The translations under genes and the position numbers were made by a program. 64,000 bases of DNA, taken from positions 496,001 through 560,000 of the forward strand of contig NZ_JAAKXY010000003.1 in the NCBI RefSeq assembly GCF_011043775.1, read 5' to 3'. The stretch comes from Natronolimnobius sp. AArcel1 (GTDB taxonomy: Archaea; Halobacteriota; Halobacteria; Halobacteriales; Natrialbaceae). Under the pieces are notes generated by a model, which made no database searches, was not told the DNA's origin, and saw only the letters and a program-made list of their open reading frames with translations. Shown in pieces: positions 23,469-32,733 of the stretch; within the stretch, counting starts at the first letter, position 1, and each line of letters opens with the position of its first letter.

Positions 23469-24140
23469 ATGGACGGAACTCCAGTCACCGTCGAATCGGT
23501 ACGCGAAGTCGGCCCAGACACCGTTGCACTCGATCTCGAGACACCAGCCGAGTTCGATGCCGCGCCGGGGCAGTTCGTCTTGCTGCGTGCAGTTCCCGGC
23601 GAGGGCGCAGTCGACGATCCGGACGATGACGAGGTCGTCGAACGCCACTATACGCTTTCCTCGCCGTCCGTTGGCGACACCTTCGAGATCACCGTCGGTG
23701 TCGACCCCGAGGGCGATCTCTCACCGTGGCTCGCCGACCTCGAGGGCGGCGAAACCGTCCACATCGACGGCCCGTTCGGGACGATTACCTACGACGGCGA
23801 CGAAGATGGAGACGTGGTCGCAATTGCAGGCGGACCAGGCGTTGGCCCTGCAATCGCCATCGCAGAGGCAGCCCACGACGGCGGTCACGACGCTGTCGTC
23901 ATTTACCAGGATGACGCGCCCGCACACGAGGACCGACTCGAGGACCTCGCGAACGAGGGTGTCCCGGTCGAACTCGTCGCGGGCGACGACACTGCAGCGC
24001 TTACCGACGCGATTGAGACCCATCTCGAGGAGGGGCAGGTGTACGCATTCGGCTTCGACGCGTTCGTCACGACTGTCGCCGAGACGATTGAGGACGCTGG
24101 CGGCGACGCCGACGGTGCACACATCGAGAACTTCGGCTGA
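23469..24140 (+). CDS. Ferredoxin-NADP reductase-like flavoprotein
   Basis: A 223-residue FNR-fold protein: an N-terminal FAD-binding barrel with RHYTLSS (flavin phosphate/isoalloxazine site) and a C-terminal nucleotide-binding domain with AIAGGPGVGPAIAI and VIYQDDA. It ends ENFG, without the aromatic C-terminal residue of plant-type FNR. It could transfer electrons between NAD(P)H and a small carrier, for example ferredoxin reduced by the neighbouring KorAB, but that is inference from position. I chose ATG 23469 (MDGTPVTVESV) because a TATA-like GCCTTTTCGC lies about 27 nt upstream and the longer frame to 23376 is not conserved-looking. Confidence 0.85.
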   Translation: MDGTPVTVESVREVGPDTVALDLETPAEFDAAPGQFVLLRAVPGEGAVDDPDDDEVVERHYTLSSPSVGDTFEITVGVDPEGDLSPWLADLEGGETVHIDGPFGTITYDGDEDGDVVAIAGGPGVGPAIAIAEAAHDGGHDAVVIYQDDAPAHEDRLEDLANEGVPVELVAGDDTAALTDAIETHLEEGQVYAFGFDAFVTTVAETIEDAGGDADGAHIENFG

Positions 24141-24218
24141 TCGGCTCGAGCGTTCTTTCGTCGCAGCGTGATACTTGCAAGCACAGTGCCTACGCTCGCG
24201 CGGGACGAACCGCACCAC

Positions 24219-24623
24219 ATGGTGGATGACGATCTCGAACTCGAGCGTGATATCGGCCAGGCAACGATTGTCTACGACGAACCGGACGAAGGAACAGTCA
24301 GAAAGACGGTCCCCAACGAACACATCGCCTACTTTCAGGACCACTGGATAATCAAGACTGACGAGGACGAGGAGGGTCACGATATCGTTCGCCGGGTCCC
24401 TGCCCAGCGAGTGCACTACGTCGAACGCTCCGTCGAGCAGTTCGAAGAGGAAGTTGCCACGCTCGTCGATCAGGTCCAGTCGTTCGCGGCCGATCTACGG
24501 ACGAAACTGCCAGTCGGCGGCGGAAACAGCGAGCAACAACGTGTGCCTGAGGATCCGCCCGAACCCCACCGCATCAACATCGAGGAAGGAAGTCTCGACG
24601 ACGAGGACGAACCCCCCAGCTAA
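24219..24623 (+). CDS. Conserved haloarchaeal-type hypothetical protein
   Basis: A 134-residue very acidic soluble protein from ATG 24219 (MVDDDLELERDIGQ). A beta-rich first half (TVRKTVPNEHIAYFQDHWIIKT) leads into a helical segment with coiled-coil potential (RVHYVERSVEQFEEEVATLVDQVQS, about residues 69-93), and the tail is disordered (RVPEDPPEPHRINIEEGSLDD). Same strand as the flavoprotein gene, 78 nt behind it, so possibly co-transcribed. I do not recognise a functional family. Confidence 0.7.
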   Translation: MVDDDLELERDIGQATIVYDEPDEGTVRKTVPNEHIAYFQDHWIIKTDEDEEGHDIVRRVPAQRVHYVERSVEQFEEEVATLVDQVQSFAADLRTKLPVGGGNSEQQRVPEDPPEPHRINIEEGSLDDEDEPPS

Positions 24624-24706
24624 CGCCCAGTAGCAGTAGGTTGTAGCGCGGTTTCAGAATCGGGGGCTAAACTGAATCGGGCGGTTCGGTCACTACGCGT
24701 GCGCAC

Positions 24707-24880
24707 TTACCGGAGAAACAGGAGTAACAGAAGCGGCAATGGAAGGAGAAAGGCAAGCAAGATTATTCCAATAAAATACAGTATGTCTAAAGAGAAGAAA
24801 GGAATGAGCATCACTACAAGGATGCTAATCAAAAGCGCGATAATCAGATTGAGGCGGAAGACGACCGGGTTTTCGCTCAT
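24707..24880 (-). CDS. Small hydrophobic protein in an AT-rich patch
   Basis: A 57-residue protein (ATG 24880, MSENPVVFRLNL) consisting almost entirely of two membrane helices: LIIALLISILVVMLIPFF and LYFIGIILLAFLLPLPLLLLLFL. Its base composition is clearly richer in A/T than all neighbours, and its codons (ATA, TTA, AGA, CTA) are unlike the genome norm, suggesting recent acquisition or weak codon selection. Function unknown. A longer frame to 24973 exists but starts in an unlikely region. TTATAAATTT just upstream of the start on the minus strand could be its TATA box, although it is close. Confidence 0.5.
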   Translation of the reverse strand: MSENPVVFRLNLIIALLISILVVMLIPFFSLDILYFIGIILLAFLLPLPLLLLLFLR

Positions 24881-25055
24881 TGTTTCAAATTTATAACTTT
24901 TCACCAATATATGTGTTGTGAGTTGATTGCTTGGCCCGCATTGAGTGGTTACCACCCCCACAAATCGAGTCACATGCCGTGGAACATTCGTGCTCTATAC
25001 TGAACGCGAGTTTCACGAACCACTCTGAATAAAGAATCCGTATTACCAACTACTG

Positions 25056-25445
25056 TCAGTGCTCGACGAACTCGAGCAACACCCCGCCCGTATCCGCCGG
25101 GTGGAGAAAGGCGACCGTGTGGCCCCACGCACCGGGACGTGGCTCCTCGTCGATCAGTCGAACATCACTCGCGCGCGCACGCTCGAGCGCGCCATCGATA
25201 TCACCAGTCGCGACCGCGAGGTGGTGAATCCCCGCGCCGTGTGAGTCAAGATACTGCGCAATTGTTCCGTCCTCGAGTGGCTCGAGCAGTTCGAAATAGC
25301 CGTTTCCACAGTCCAGGAAGACGACGCGCATGCCGTCGAATGTCTCCTCGTGGGCGATCTCGAGGTCGAGCAGGTCCGTGTACAACTCTGCGAGCCCGAC
25401 TGCGTCGTCGGTTGCGATGCCGGCGTGGTCGAACTGTGTGTTCAT
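25056..25445 (-). CDS. mce: Methylmalonyl-CoA epimerase
   Basis: Interconverts the (S) and (R) forms of methylmalonyl-CoA for the vitamin B12-dependent mutase. The 129-residue VOC-fold protein has the epimerase pattern: FDHAGIATDD with metal-ligand His at the N-terminus, GNGYFELLEPL with Glu, GAGIHHLAV with His, and GGVLLEFVEH with Glu. Length is that of single-domain epimerases. The mutase large subunit is encoded 2 kb upstream on the same strand, which supports this call over other VOC enzymes. Confidence 0.9.
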   Translation of the reverse strand: MNTQFDHAGIATDDAVGLAELYTDLLDLEIAHEETFDGMRVVFLDCGNGYFELLEPLEDGTIAQYLDSHGAGIHHLAVATGDIDGALERARASDVRLIDEEPRPGAWGHTVAFLHPADTGGVLLEFVEH

Positions 25446-25508
25446 ACTGTCCGTTCGCGGACAGCCCTCAAAAATCGCTGGGCGAGCCGGCTCTCGCCAG
25501 ACGTGCAG

Positions 25509-26411
25509 TTAGTCCGCTCGAGGCGAGAGTTCTCGAGAGCCAGTCGACGCCGACTGTTCAGTGCGGCCGCCGAGCGTCTCGAAGTCGAAGTTGTCGAACT
25601 CCGAGGGAGCGGTGCCTTCGACGGCGTAGACGTACAGCGCGGTCTTTGCGACGCCCCAGATCGTCTGGCCGAGAACGTACGTCAGTGCGAGTGCGCCGCC
25701 GACGAGGACGACACCGAGGACGACTCCCGGTGCGGGGACGACCGAGGCGACGGCCAGCGAAATCGCGAGTGCGCCACCGACGAACACGAACCCGATGAGT
25801 GTCGTAATGAGCGTGATGCCGAAGCCGGCACCCAGGGTTTCGCCCCACGTCTCTTTGAACGTCGAGCCGCTGCGTGTGAACATCGACGTGACCGCGACGT
25901 CTTCGAAGACGATCACCGGCACGATGAAGAAGGTCATAATCGACCAGCCCACGGCGAACAACGCCCCGAGCAGCGAGGCGACCGGGTTGTCCGAGCCCTC
26001 GAGACTCTTGAGGATCACGCTAACTGTTGCAGCGATCACCGACCAGACCAGGATTGGACCGGTTCGGTCACTGACTGCGCTGAGACAGTCTCTCACTGAC
26101 GGTTCGCGCCCGTGGAACGCTTCGTTCGTCCCATAGACCAGCGCAGCTGAACAGTACGTACTGACGAACGTCGTCAGCAGGTACAACACGAAGAGGACGA
26201 CGTACTCGAGGCCACTTCCGAAGGCGTCAGCGATCAACAGTGGGCCAAAGAAGAGCACGAAAAAGAGCAGGCTCGAGGCACCTGCGAGTGCGGGAAGGAT
26301 CAGGAGTCGTGGATGGTGTCGAATAACGTTGATACTGTCTTTGGTCAACGTCCAGCCGGTTTTGAGCCGACCGAAGAAGCCGATCTTCGTTCCGTTTGCG
26401 TTCGATAGCAT
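25509..26411 (-). CDS. DUF6159 family multi-pass membrane protein
   Basis: A 300-residue membrane protein with about six helices: LLILPALAGASSLLFFVLFFG, YVVLFVLYLLTTFVSTYCSAAL, LVWSVIAATVSVIL, ALFAVGWSIMTFFIVPVIV, FGITLITTLIGFVFVGGALAI and VVLGVVLVGGALALTYVLG. The N-terminus (FGRLKTGWTLTKDSINVIRHHPRLL) is a cytoplasmic amphipathic region typical of this haloarchaeal family. The tail is hydrophilic. Function unknown. It lies between the aldo/keto reductase and mce genes on the same strand. Confidence 0.8.
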   Translation of the reverse strand: MLSNANGTKIGFFGRLKTGWTLTKDSINVIRHHPRLLILPALAGASSLLFFVLFFGPLLIADAFGSGLEYVVLFVLYLLTTFVSTYCSAALVYGTNEAFHGREPSVRDCLSAVSDRTGPILVWSVIAATVSVILKSLEGSDNPVASLLGALFAVGWSIMTFFIVPVIVFEDVAVTSMFTRSGSTFKETWGETLGAGFGITLITTLIGFVFVGGALAISLAVASVVPAPGVVLGVVLVGGALALTYVLGQTIWGVAKTALYVYAVEGTAPSEFDNFDFETLGGRTEQSASTGSRELSPRAD

Positions 26412-26556
26412 GGGTGCTCTATGTGAGTGTCTTGTGTTAAAATATACGATGGGTTTCTGAGGAAGAAATTGGTGTGAGGATCTGGGACGACCTGTGCTCG
26501 AGTTGGCGCTCTGAACTGCCGAACTCGAGTGAGTCGCGCGTTACGTGAACCTCCCG

Positions 26557-27396
26557 TCAGCGAAGCCCCAACTTCGCAGCGAGGCGACTCCAGACGCCGT
26601 CGCCGACCGCGGTGACGGCCTCCATCTCCTCCTCTGAGAGTTCGAACTCAAATACGTCCGCATTGGCCTCGATATGTGCCCGGCTCGAGGCCTTCGGAAT
26701 CGCGGCGACTGGTGGTTGTTGAAGCAGCCATCGGAGTGCGACCTGTGTCGCGGACTTGCCGTGAGCGTCACCGACCTCGGCGAGGCGGTCGTCACCCGCC
26801 ACCGCACCCTCTGCGAGCGGACTGTACGCTGTCAGGCAAATATCGTGCTCGGCACAGAACTCGAGCAGGTCGTCTTGGTGATAGTACGGGTGATACTTCA
26901 CCTGATTGGTGACGATGGGTGTTTCAGATAGCTCCGTCGCGTCCGCGAGTTGGGTCGCCGAGAAGTTGCTGACGCCGATGTGGTCGACCGCGCCGTCGGT
27001 CTGGAGGTCGTTCATCGCCGCGAGTGTTTCCTCGAGCGGTGCCTCCTCGCTCGGTGCGTGCAACAGGAGCAGGTCCACAGTCGACAGCCCGAGTCGCTCG
27101 AGGCTCTCGCGAGTCGACTCGAGCACGTCGTCGAAGGCGGCGTTGTCGGGATGGACCTTGGTGACGACGAAGACATCCTCGCGGTCGACGTCGCTTGCGG
27201 CGATGGCGTCGCCGACCGCCGCCTCGTTGTCGTACATCTGCGCCGTATCGATGTGGCGATACCCACACTCGAGAGCGGTTTCGACCGCGCGTTGACAGTC
27301 CTTGCCAGTCATGCGAGCCGTTCCGAAGCCGAGTTTCGGGATGACAGCGTCGCCAGCGGAGACGGTGGACGACGCTGCTGACGTCGGGTGCGTCAT
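26557..27396 (-). CDS. Aldo/keto reductase
   Basis: A 279-residue NAD(P)H-dependent oxidoreductase of the AKR (beta/alpha)8 barrel family. The catalytic tetrad is visible: Asp in HIDTAQMY, Tyr in the same motif, Lys in VVTKVHP and His in LLLLHAP. The cofactor region is IPKASSRAHIEAN and the signature IGVSNFSATQL is present. It probably reduces sugar aldehydes, ketones or 2,5-diketo acids; the substrate cannot be assigned. I prefer ATG 27396 (MTHPTSAASS); the alternative at 27426 adds 10 residues. It is encoded between the mutase and DUF6159 genes on the same strand. Confidence 0.9.
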   Translation of the reverse strand: MTHPTSAASSTVSAGDAVIPKLGFGTARMTGKDCQRAVETALECGYRHIDTAQMYDNEAAVGDAIAASDVDREDVFVVTKVHPDNAAFDDVLESTRESLERLGLSTVDLLLLHAPSEEAPLEETLAAMNDLQTDGAVDHIGVSNFSATQLADATELSETPIVTNQVKYHPYYHQDDLLEFCAEHDICLTAYSPLAEGAVAGDDRLAEVGDAHGKSATQVALRWLLQQPPVAAIPKASSRAHIEANADVFEFELSEEEMEAVTAVGDGVWSRLAAKLGLR

Positions 27397-27484
27397 AGCC
27401 GGAGTATCACTGTCTCGCGTCTTCAAACCCGAGGCCCTGTTGCGTCGCGTCGGCCAGTATCAACGGATATCTCAGCGACTCGTC

Positions 27485-29167
27485 TCAGACCGCACTGCCG
27501 GGCTGATACTCGCCAAATTCGTCCCGCATCACGGTACAGATCTCACCGACCGTCGCGTACGCTTTCACGGCGTCGACGATGTACGGCAGCAGGTTGTCGT
27601 CGCCCCGTGTCGCCTCCCGCAGCGCCTCGAGTGTCGCCTCAACTGCCTCCGCATCGCGTTCGTCCCGCACCGACTCGAGGCGGTCGATCTGGCGTTGCTG
27701 GTCCTCGTCGGTGACTTCCTCGACATCCATCTCGGGGTCTTCGTCGACTTCGAACTCATTGACGCCGACGATGATGCGTTCTTTCTCCTCGATCTCTCGC
27801 TGGCGGTCGAAGGCCGTATCCTGAATCTGGCGCTGGACCCATTGCTGTTCGACCGCCTCGAGCATCCCACCCCGTTCGTCGACCGCCTCGAGAATGTCGT
27901 AGGCCTCCGCTTCGACGTCGTCCGTCAGCGATTCGACGTAGTAGCTGCCTGCGAGCGGGTCGATGGTGTCTGCCGCGCCGGACTCGTGTGCGAGGATCTG
28001 CTGGGTTCGCAGGGCGGTGCGGACGGACTCCTCGGTTGGGAGGGCAAGTGCCTCGTCTTTGCCGTTCGTGTGCAGACTCTGTGTCCCACCCAACACCGCG
28101 GCGAGCGCCTGGTAGGCGACGCGCACCACGTTGTTCTCGATCTGCTGGGCGGTGAGCATCGACCCCGCAGTCTGGGTGTGGAACTTGAGCTGTTTCGACT
28201 TGGGGTCATCCGGATCGAATCGCTCGGTCATGATGTCGTGCCACATCCGGCGTGCCGCGCGGAACTTCGCGACCTCCTCGAAGATGTTGTTGTGCCCGTT
28301 GAAGAAAAAGGAGAGTTGGGGTGCGAACTCGTCGACATCGAGTCCGGCGTCGATGGCGGCCTCGACGTACTCGATGCCGTTTCCGAGCGTAAAGGCCAGT
28401 TCCTGTGCGGCCGTCGAACCGGCTTCGCGGATGTGATAGCCCGAAATCGAGATGGTGTTGAACTTCGGTGTCTCTGCGGCACAGAACTCAAAGATATCTG
28501 TGATGATTCGCATCGACGGCTCCGGCGGGTAGATGTAGGTGTTGCGCGCGATGTACTCCTTTAACAGGTCGTTCTGGATCGTTCCGCGCAACTGCTCGCG
28601 GTCGACACCTTGCTGGTCGCCCACCGCAATGTACATCGCGAGCAACACCGATGCGGGCGCGTTGATCGTCATCGACGTCGAGACTTCGTCCAACGGAATG
28701 CCCTCGAAGACGGTCTCCATGTCCGCAAGTGAGTCGATTGCGACGCCGGCTTTCCCAATCTCGCCCGCTGCCATCGAGTCGTCCGAGTCGTAGCCCATCT
28801 GCGTCGGCAGGTCAAACGCCATCGAGAGTCCCGTCTGGCCCTCCTCGAGCAGATAGTGATACCGCTCGTTCGTATCCTCTGGCGTCGAAAAGCCCGCATA
28901 CTGGCGCATCGTCCACAGCCGCCCGCGATACCCAGTTGAGTAGACCCCGCGCGTGTACGGCGGCTCACCGGGATAGCCGAGGTCGGCTTCGTACTCTGTC
29001 TCCGCAATATCTGCGGGCGTATAGAGTCGGTCGACCTCCTGTCCGCCCGTATCCGTCGTGAACGTCTCCTGGCGTTCGCCAAACCGCTCGAGGACCGGTC
29101 CGACTGTCTCCTCACGCCACTGCTCGCGGCCCTCGCGGATTGCCTCGAGGTCGTCATCATCGAACAT
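27485..29167 (-). CDS. Methylmalonyl-CoA mutase, large subunit without B12 domain
   Basis: A 560-residue mutase catalytic chain (TIM barrel) that rearranges (R)-methylmalonyl-CoA to succinyl-CoA. Motifs: [22 protein letters not shown] with the substrate-contacting Tyr/Arg residues, [30 protein letters not shown], and [14 protein letters not shown]. It ends at residue 560 with no DxHxxG cobalamin-binding domain, so it belongs to the split archaeal form whose B12 subunit is a separate gene, which is not in this window. It serves propionate or odd-chain degradation, or methylmalonyl shuttling, together with mce. Confidence 0.94.
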   Translation of the reverse strand: MFDDDDLEAIREGREQWREETVGPVLERFGERQETFTTDTGGQEVDRLYTPADIAETEYEADLGYPGEPPYTRGVYSTGYRGRLWTMRQYAGFSTPEDTNERYHYLLEEGQTGLSMAFDLPTQMGYDSDDSMAAGEIGKAGVAIDSLADMETVFEGIPLDEVSTSMTINAPASVLLAMYIAVGDQQGVDREQLRGTIQNDLLKEYIARNTYIYPPEPSMRIITDIFEFCAAETPKFNTISISGYHIREAGSTAAQELAFTLGNGIEYVEAAIDAGLDVDEFAPQLSFFFNGHNNIFEEVAKFRAARRMWHDIMTERFDPDDPKSKQLKFHTQTAGSMLTAQQIENNVVRVAYQALAAVLGGTQSLHTNGKDEALALPTEESVRTALRTQQILAHESGAADTIDPLAGSYYVESLTDDVEAEAYDILEAVDERGGMLEAVEQQWVQRQIQDTAFDRQREIEEKERIIVGVNEFEVDEDPEMDVEEVTDEDQQRQIDRLESVRDERDAEAVEATLEALREATRGDDNLLPYIVDAVKAYATVGEICTVMRDEFGEYQPGSAV

Positions 29168-29226
29168 ACCCCTTCATAGGGGGCCACGAGTGAAAAGTGT
29201 CGACCGCGAGCGGACCACGCTGGTCG

Positions 29227-29832
29227 TTACCGGCCGGTGTCGTACTTGTACGTCGCCGAGTCGGGATCGATGCCGAAATCCTCGGGTGTGTCGTCGGTTG
29301 AAACCTCCTCTGGCTGCTCGGGTGCTCGTTTGAACGCCTCACGAAGCGCTGGCGGCATCCGGAACCGGTCGACATCGATGGCATACGGCACCGCATCAGG
29401 GTCGACGCCCTCCCGTTTGTCTGCGAGGCGCTTTTGGAGCGGGTCGGGAAGCTTTGATTCGTCGATCCGTCGGAAACCGAACTGTGCGAGATAGCTACCT
29501 GTACCGGTCACCGTGTAGACAGTGTCGAAGCCCTCGTCACTGGCGTACTCGATGAGTCGTTCGACGACGTGGGCACCGACGCCCTGTCCGCGCCAGTGCT
29601 CGAGGACGCCGATACTGGTGAGTTCGCAGTATTCCGACGGCTCGTCGCTCTCCTCATGGTCGGCGCTGACGCGGTGAATCCGAATCCGCCCGAAGCCGGC
29701 CTTTTCGTTCGAGAGTTCGTCGACGGCAATCACGTAGTCGCGCGAGCGGAACGCCGTCTCGTCGAGTCCCATCGACTCGATATGATCGAGTAGCCAGACC
29801 TCCTCTCTGTTTTTCGCGTCCCGCACGTACAT
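29227..29832 (-). CDS. GNAT-family N-acetyltransferase
   Basis: A 201-residue protein with the acetyl-CoA binding motif A of GNAT enzymes, GVLEHWRGQGVGAHVVERLIEYA (about residues 76-98), preceded by the strand CELTSI and followed by YTVTGTGSYLAQFGFRRID, where the motif B region ends. The C-terminal 60 residues are acidic and polar. The acceptor substrate is unknown. First gene of a minus-strand run leading into the mutase; a 59-nt gap separates the two. Confidence 0.88.
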   Translation of the reverse strand: MYVRDAKNREEVWLLDHIESMGLDETAFRSRDYVIAVDELSNEKAGFGRIRIHRVSADHEESDEPSEYCELTSIGVLEHWRGQGVGAHVVERLIEYASDEGFDTVYTVTGTGSYLAQFGFRRIDESKLPDPLQKRLADKREGVDPDAVPYAIDVDRFRMPPALREAFKRAPEQPEEVSTDDTPEDFGIDPDSATYKYDTGR

Positions 29833-30057
29833 GGCCCACTATAGGTGATGACGGCCAAAAGCATTTGTGGGTTGCCAGGTGCAAGGAAGGTACGCCACCC
29901 CTCCGTACACACGTTGCGAACTGTGGAGACTCGCGTCGGTCTGTGTCTCATGTGTTTGCCAAACACTCGAAACAGTAGTCATTCCGTCTCGAGTGCGCGC
30001 AGTTTGTCGCGCAAGCACGTAACCTATATGTGCTCTCGTGTGTATGTGTGACATACC

Positions 30058-30348
30058 ATGGCCGAGTGTGACACGTGTGGCGATGACGTGCCCCAACTCT
30101 TTGAACACCGCGTGCGGTCCGAGACGATGACACACCAACGAACACAACGCAGTTGCGCGGACTGTCACCCATCGCTGCCGAGTACGTCGAAACAGTTGGT
30201 CACCGACGGCGGAACGACGACGGCTGACTGTCCGACCTGCTCGGGACCAACCGTCAATACCGACGGCCCACTCACCTGCGTCGACTGTGGGTGGACCCCG
30301 CGGGAGTACCACGCTCGGTTCTCACTGTCCTGGTCAGAACGACTGTAA
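30058..30348 (+). CDS. Small double zinc-ribbon protein
   Basis: A 96-residue protein with two four-cysteine knuckle pairs: CDTC and CADC in the first half, CPTC and CVDC in the second, joined by a Ser/Thr linker. The ending CVDCGWTPREYHARF is a zinc-ribbon closure. It probably binds two zinc ions; partners are unknown. CCTATATG at 30023-30030 is a TATA-like box about 28-35 nt upstream of the ATG, consistent with leaderless transcription. It is divergent from the GNAT operon. Confidence 0.75.
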   Translation: MAECDTCGDDVPQLFEHRVRSETMTHQRTQRSCADCHPSLPSTSKQLVTDGGTTTADCPTCSGPTVNTDGPLTCVDCGWTPREYHARFSLSWSERL

Positions 30349-30574
30349 CGTACGAACGCGCTGTTTTCGGCCGACACGGATTCTGTACTTGATTTCTCTC
30401 GAGCGACTGGTACTCCTCAACCGTACCCGATATATTGATTGTCGCTATATCAAATCAGCAGATATCAGCAGCAGCATCTCGAGTCGGACACACAAACACA
30501 GCTCTCGCTGTGGCTCAAGCGTGTCTGAAACAGGAAACAGCACGATGTGGACGAGCCTCCGTGCCAAAACGTGA

Positions 30575-32590
30575 CTAGTTCTCGAGGTCGATCTCGAGTT
30601 CGTGGGCAGGAACGTCAACTACTGCGAGGTCGCGACCGGGGACCGTCTCCTCACCGAGAACGAGCGTGCCGGAGCCAGCGTCGACCGTGACGGCGTCCGT
30701 TCCGAAGTTCGTGACCCACGTGTAGCCGTCGCGCTCAGTGAGTCGGACCCGCTCGGGCAAGCGCTCGCCGAATGAGACGCCCGCACGCTCGAGCAGACCC
30801 ACCGAAATCGCGTCGGCGAGGTCCACTTCGGGCCAGACGCCGACGTATTCGACGTGGCCATCGCCGACAGCGTTGCGAACGATGGCGGGTTCGTCAGTTC
30901 CGGGACCGGACTCGAGGTGGCCGATGACTGCCCCGTCGGCTGGCTCGAGCCACTCGGCCCACGTCTGATATGCATAGGAGTCACCGTCGTAGCTCACCTG
31001 CGTCTCGACGCCTGGTGAGAGGCTCTCGTGTTGTGCGACGTGTGCGCCGAGAGTCTCAGCGAGCGGGCCGGGTGCGAGTTCGTCGCGCAGGTGGTCGTGT
31101 TCGTCTTTCATCGCCGAGCGAATCGTCAACAGGAGTTCGCCGCCGTTCTCTGCGTACGCTACCAGTCTGCTCGCAAGGCCGTCGTCAACGAGATGGAGCG
31201 ACGGCGCGACGAGCGCAGCGTACGCCCCGAGATTTGCGCTCGTCGACACGAGGTCGACGGTCACGCCGCGGCGGCGGAGCGCACGGTAGTACGCACGCAG
31301 GTGTGCCCAGTAGTCGAAGTCGGGCGAGTGCGCCTCAGCATGCGTCGCCCAGAGACTGTCGTAATCGACGAGCATCGCAACATCGCCGCTTGGGGCGTCC
31401 AGGTCGGGCAAGGACTCGAACTCCACGGCGGCGTCCGTCGCCTCCTCGAGGCCCCGATCAGGTGCGCCATCGTAGTTGTTCAGCGCGCCCCAGTACTGCT
31501 CCTGGCCGAACTGGCAACGCCGCCAGCGGAAGTACGAGACCACGTCGGCTCCGTGGGCGGCGGCCTGGTGGGTCCAGAGCCGGATCATGCCGTCGTCGGG
31601 TTCGGCCGAGTAGGGAAACGCCCGAATGTCGCCGGCTTGGTTCTCCATGACCCAGAACGGGCCGTCGCTCGCGCCGCGGTAGAGGGCGTGGTTCATTCCC
31701 GTCACGTCGGGGTCGCCGGCTCGCTGGAGATCGTCGCCCATCTCCTCGGGCGCGGGGGTGTCGGGAACCTCCTGTGTGTGCAGCGTCGGGTACGAATCCC
31801 ACGCCGCGAAGTCGAGGTCTTCGGTCACGTCGAAGGCATTCAGGGGATCGAAATCGCCCATGAAATTGTGGGTGACGAACCAGTCGTCGTTGGCCTCTCG
31901 AAGAATATCGACGTGCAGGCGGTTGTACTCAACGACGCTGTCACTGGCGAAGCGGTTGTAATCGAGCAGTCGAGATGGATGATGATTCGCCGCCGTCGAC
32001 CCCGGTAGATCGACCTCGGAAAAGCTCCGATACTCCTGGCTCCAGAAGGCGTTACCCCACGCCTCGTTGAGGTCGTCAATCGAGTCGTAGTGTTCGCGAA
32101 GCCAGTCGCGAAACGCCGACGCACAGTCCTCACAGTAACAGCGGACGGTCTCGTGACAGCCGTACTCGTTGTCGGTCTGCCAGCCAGCAACGTGGTCGTG
32201 TCCTGCGAAATGGTTGGCCAGTTTCTCGATGATACGACGACTTTCGCGCCAGTAGACAGCCGAGTTGAAACAGTAATGGCGACGGCTACCGAACTCGAGT
32301 GGCGTCCCATCCGGTTGTTTCTGTCGGATTTCGGGGTACTCATCGAGCAGCCACTTCGGCGGCGTCGCCGTCGGCGTACACAGCACTGCCTGCATGTCGT
32401 GCTCGCCGATCAGGCCGACAGCCGTCTCGAGCCATTCGAAGTCGTACTCGCCGGGGTTGGGCTCCATGCGGTTCCAAGCGAACTCCGCCATCCGGACGTA
32501 CTCGATGCCCGCCTCGGCCATTCGCTCGATATCGTCCGCCCAGCGCTCGCGCGGCCAGTGTTCAGGAAAGTAACAGACGCCAGTGTGCAT
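30575..32590 (-). CDS. Beta-galactosidase, GH42 family
   Basis: A 671-residue glycoside hydrolase hydrolysing terminal beta-galactosides, cytoplasmic (no signal peptide). Start ATG 32590 gives the family N-terminus MHTGVCYFPEHWPRERW. Acid/base Glu142 is in WQTDNEYG and the nucleophile Glu316 in VMENQAGD. The zinc-binding cysteines of GH42 are present (C107, and C151, C153, C156 in CYCEDC). The C-terminal half carries the trimerisation (glutamine-amidotransferase-like) domain and a small beta domain. Length is standard. The nearby 32734-33306 gene is on the same strand but 144 nt away. Confidence 0.94.
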   Translation of the reverse strand: MHTGVCYFPEHWPRERWADDIERMAEAGIEYVRMAEFAWNRMEPNPGEYDFEWLETAVGLIGEHDMQAVLCTPTATPPKWLLDEYPEIRQKQPDGTPLEFGSRRHYCFNSAVYWRESRRIIEKLANHFAGHDHVAGWQTDNEYGCHETVRCYCEDCASAFRDWLREHYDSIDDLNEAWGNAFWSQEYRSFSEVDLPGSTAANHHPSRLLDYNRFASDSVVEYNRLHVDILREANDDWFVTHNFMGDFDPLNAFDVTEDLDFAAWDSYPTLHTQEVPDTPAPEEMGDDLQRAGDPDVTGMNHALYRGASDGPFWVMENQAGDIRAFPYSAEPDDGMIRLWTHQAAAHGADVVSYFRWRRCQFGQEQYWGALNNYDGAPDRGLEEATDAAVEFESLPDLDAPSGDVAMLVDYDSLWATHAEAHSPDFDYWAHLRAYYRALRRRGVTVDLVSTSANLGAYAALVAPSLHLVDDGLASRLVAYAENGGELLLTIRSAMKDEHDHLRDELAPGPLAETLGAHVAQHESLSPGVETQVSYDGDSYAYQTWAEWLEPADGAVIGHLESGPGTDEPAIVRNAVGDGHVEYVGVWPEVDLADAISVGLLERAGVSFGERLPERVRLTERDGYTWVTNFGTDAVTVDAGSGTLVLGEETVPGRDLAVVDVPAHELEIDLEN

Positions 32591-32733
32591 CGTCGTGAAC
32601 ACGCCTTGAAAGGCCAATAAAGCCACGGGCCGCGGCAGGGTGCACCGACTCGAGTTTGGGTTCGGTTGGGTTTTCGAGTCGAGTCTCGAACCTTGCGCGG
32701 TCTGTGAGCACGAGCGGCCCGTGACAGCGCCGG

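Noticed and set aside
27302-28564. A 420-codon open frame on the plus strand
   Set aside because: Antisense of the methylmalonyl-CoA mutase and aldo/keto reductase genes; no recognisable protein features.
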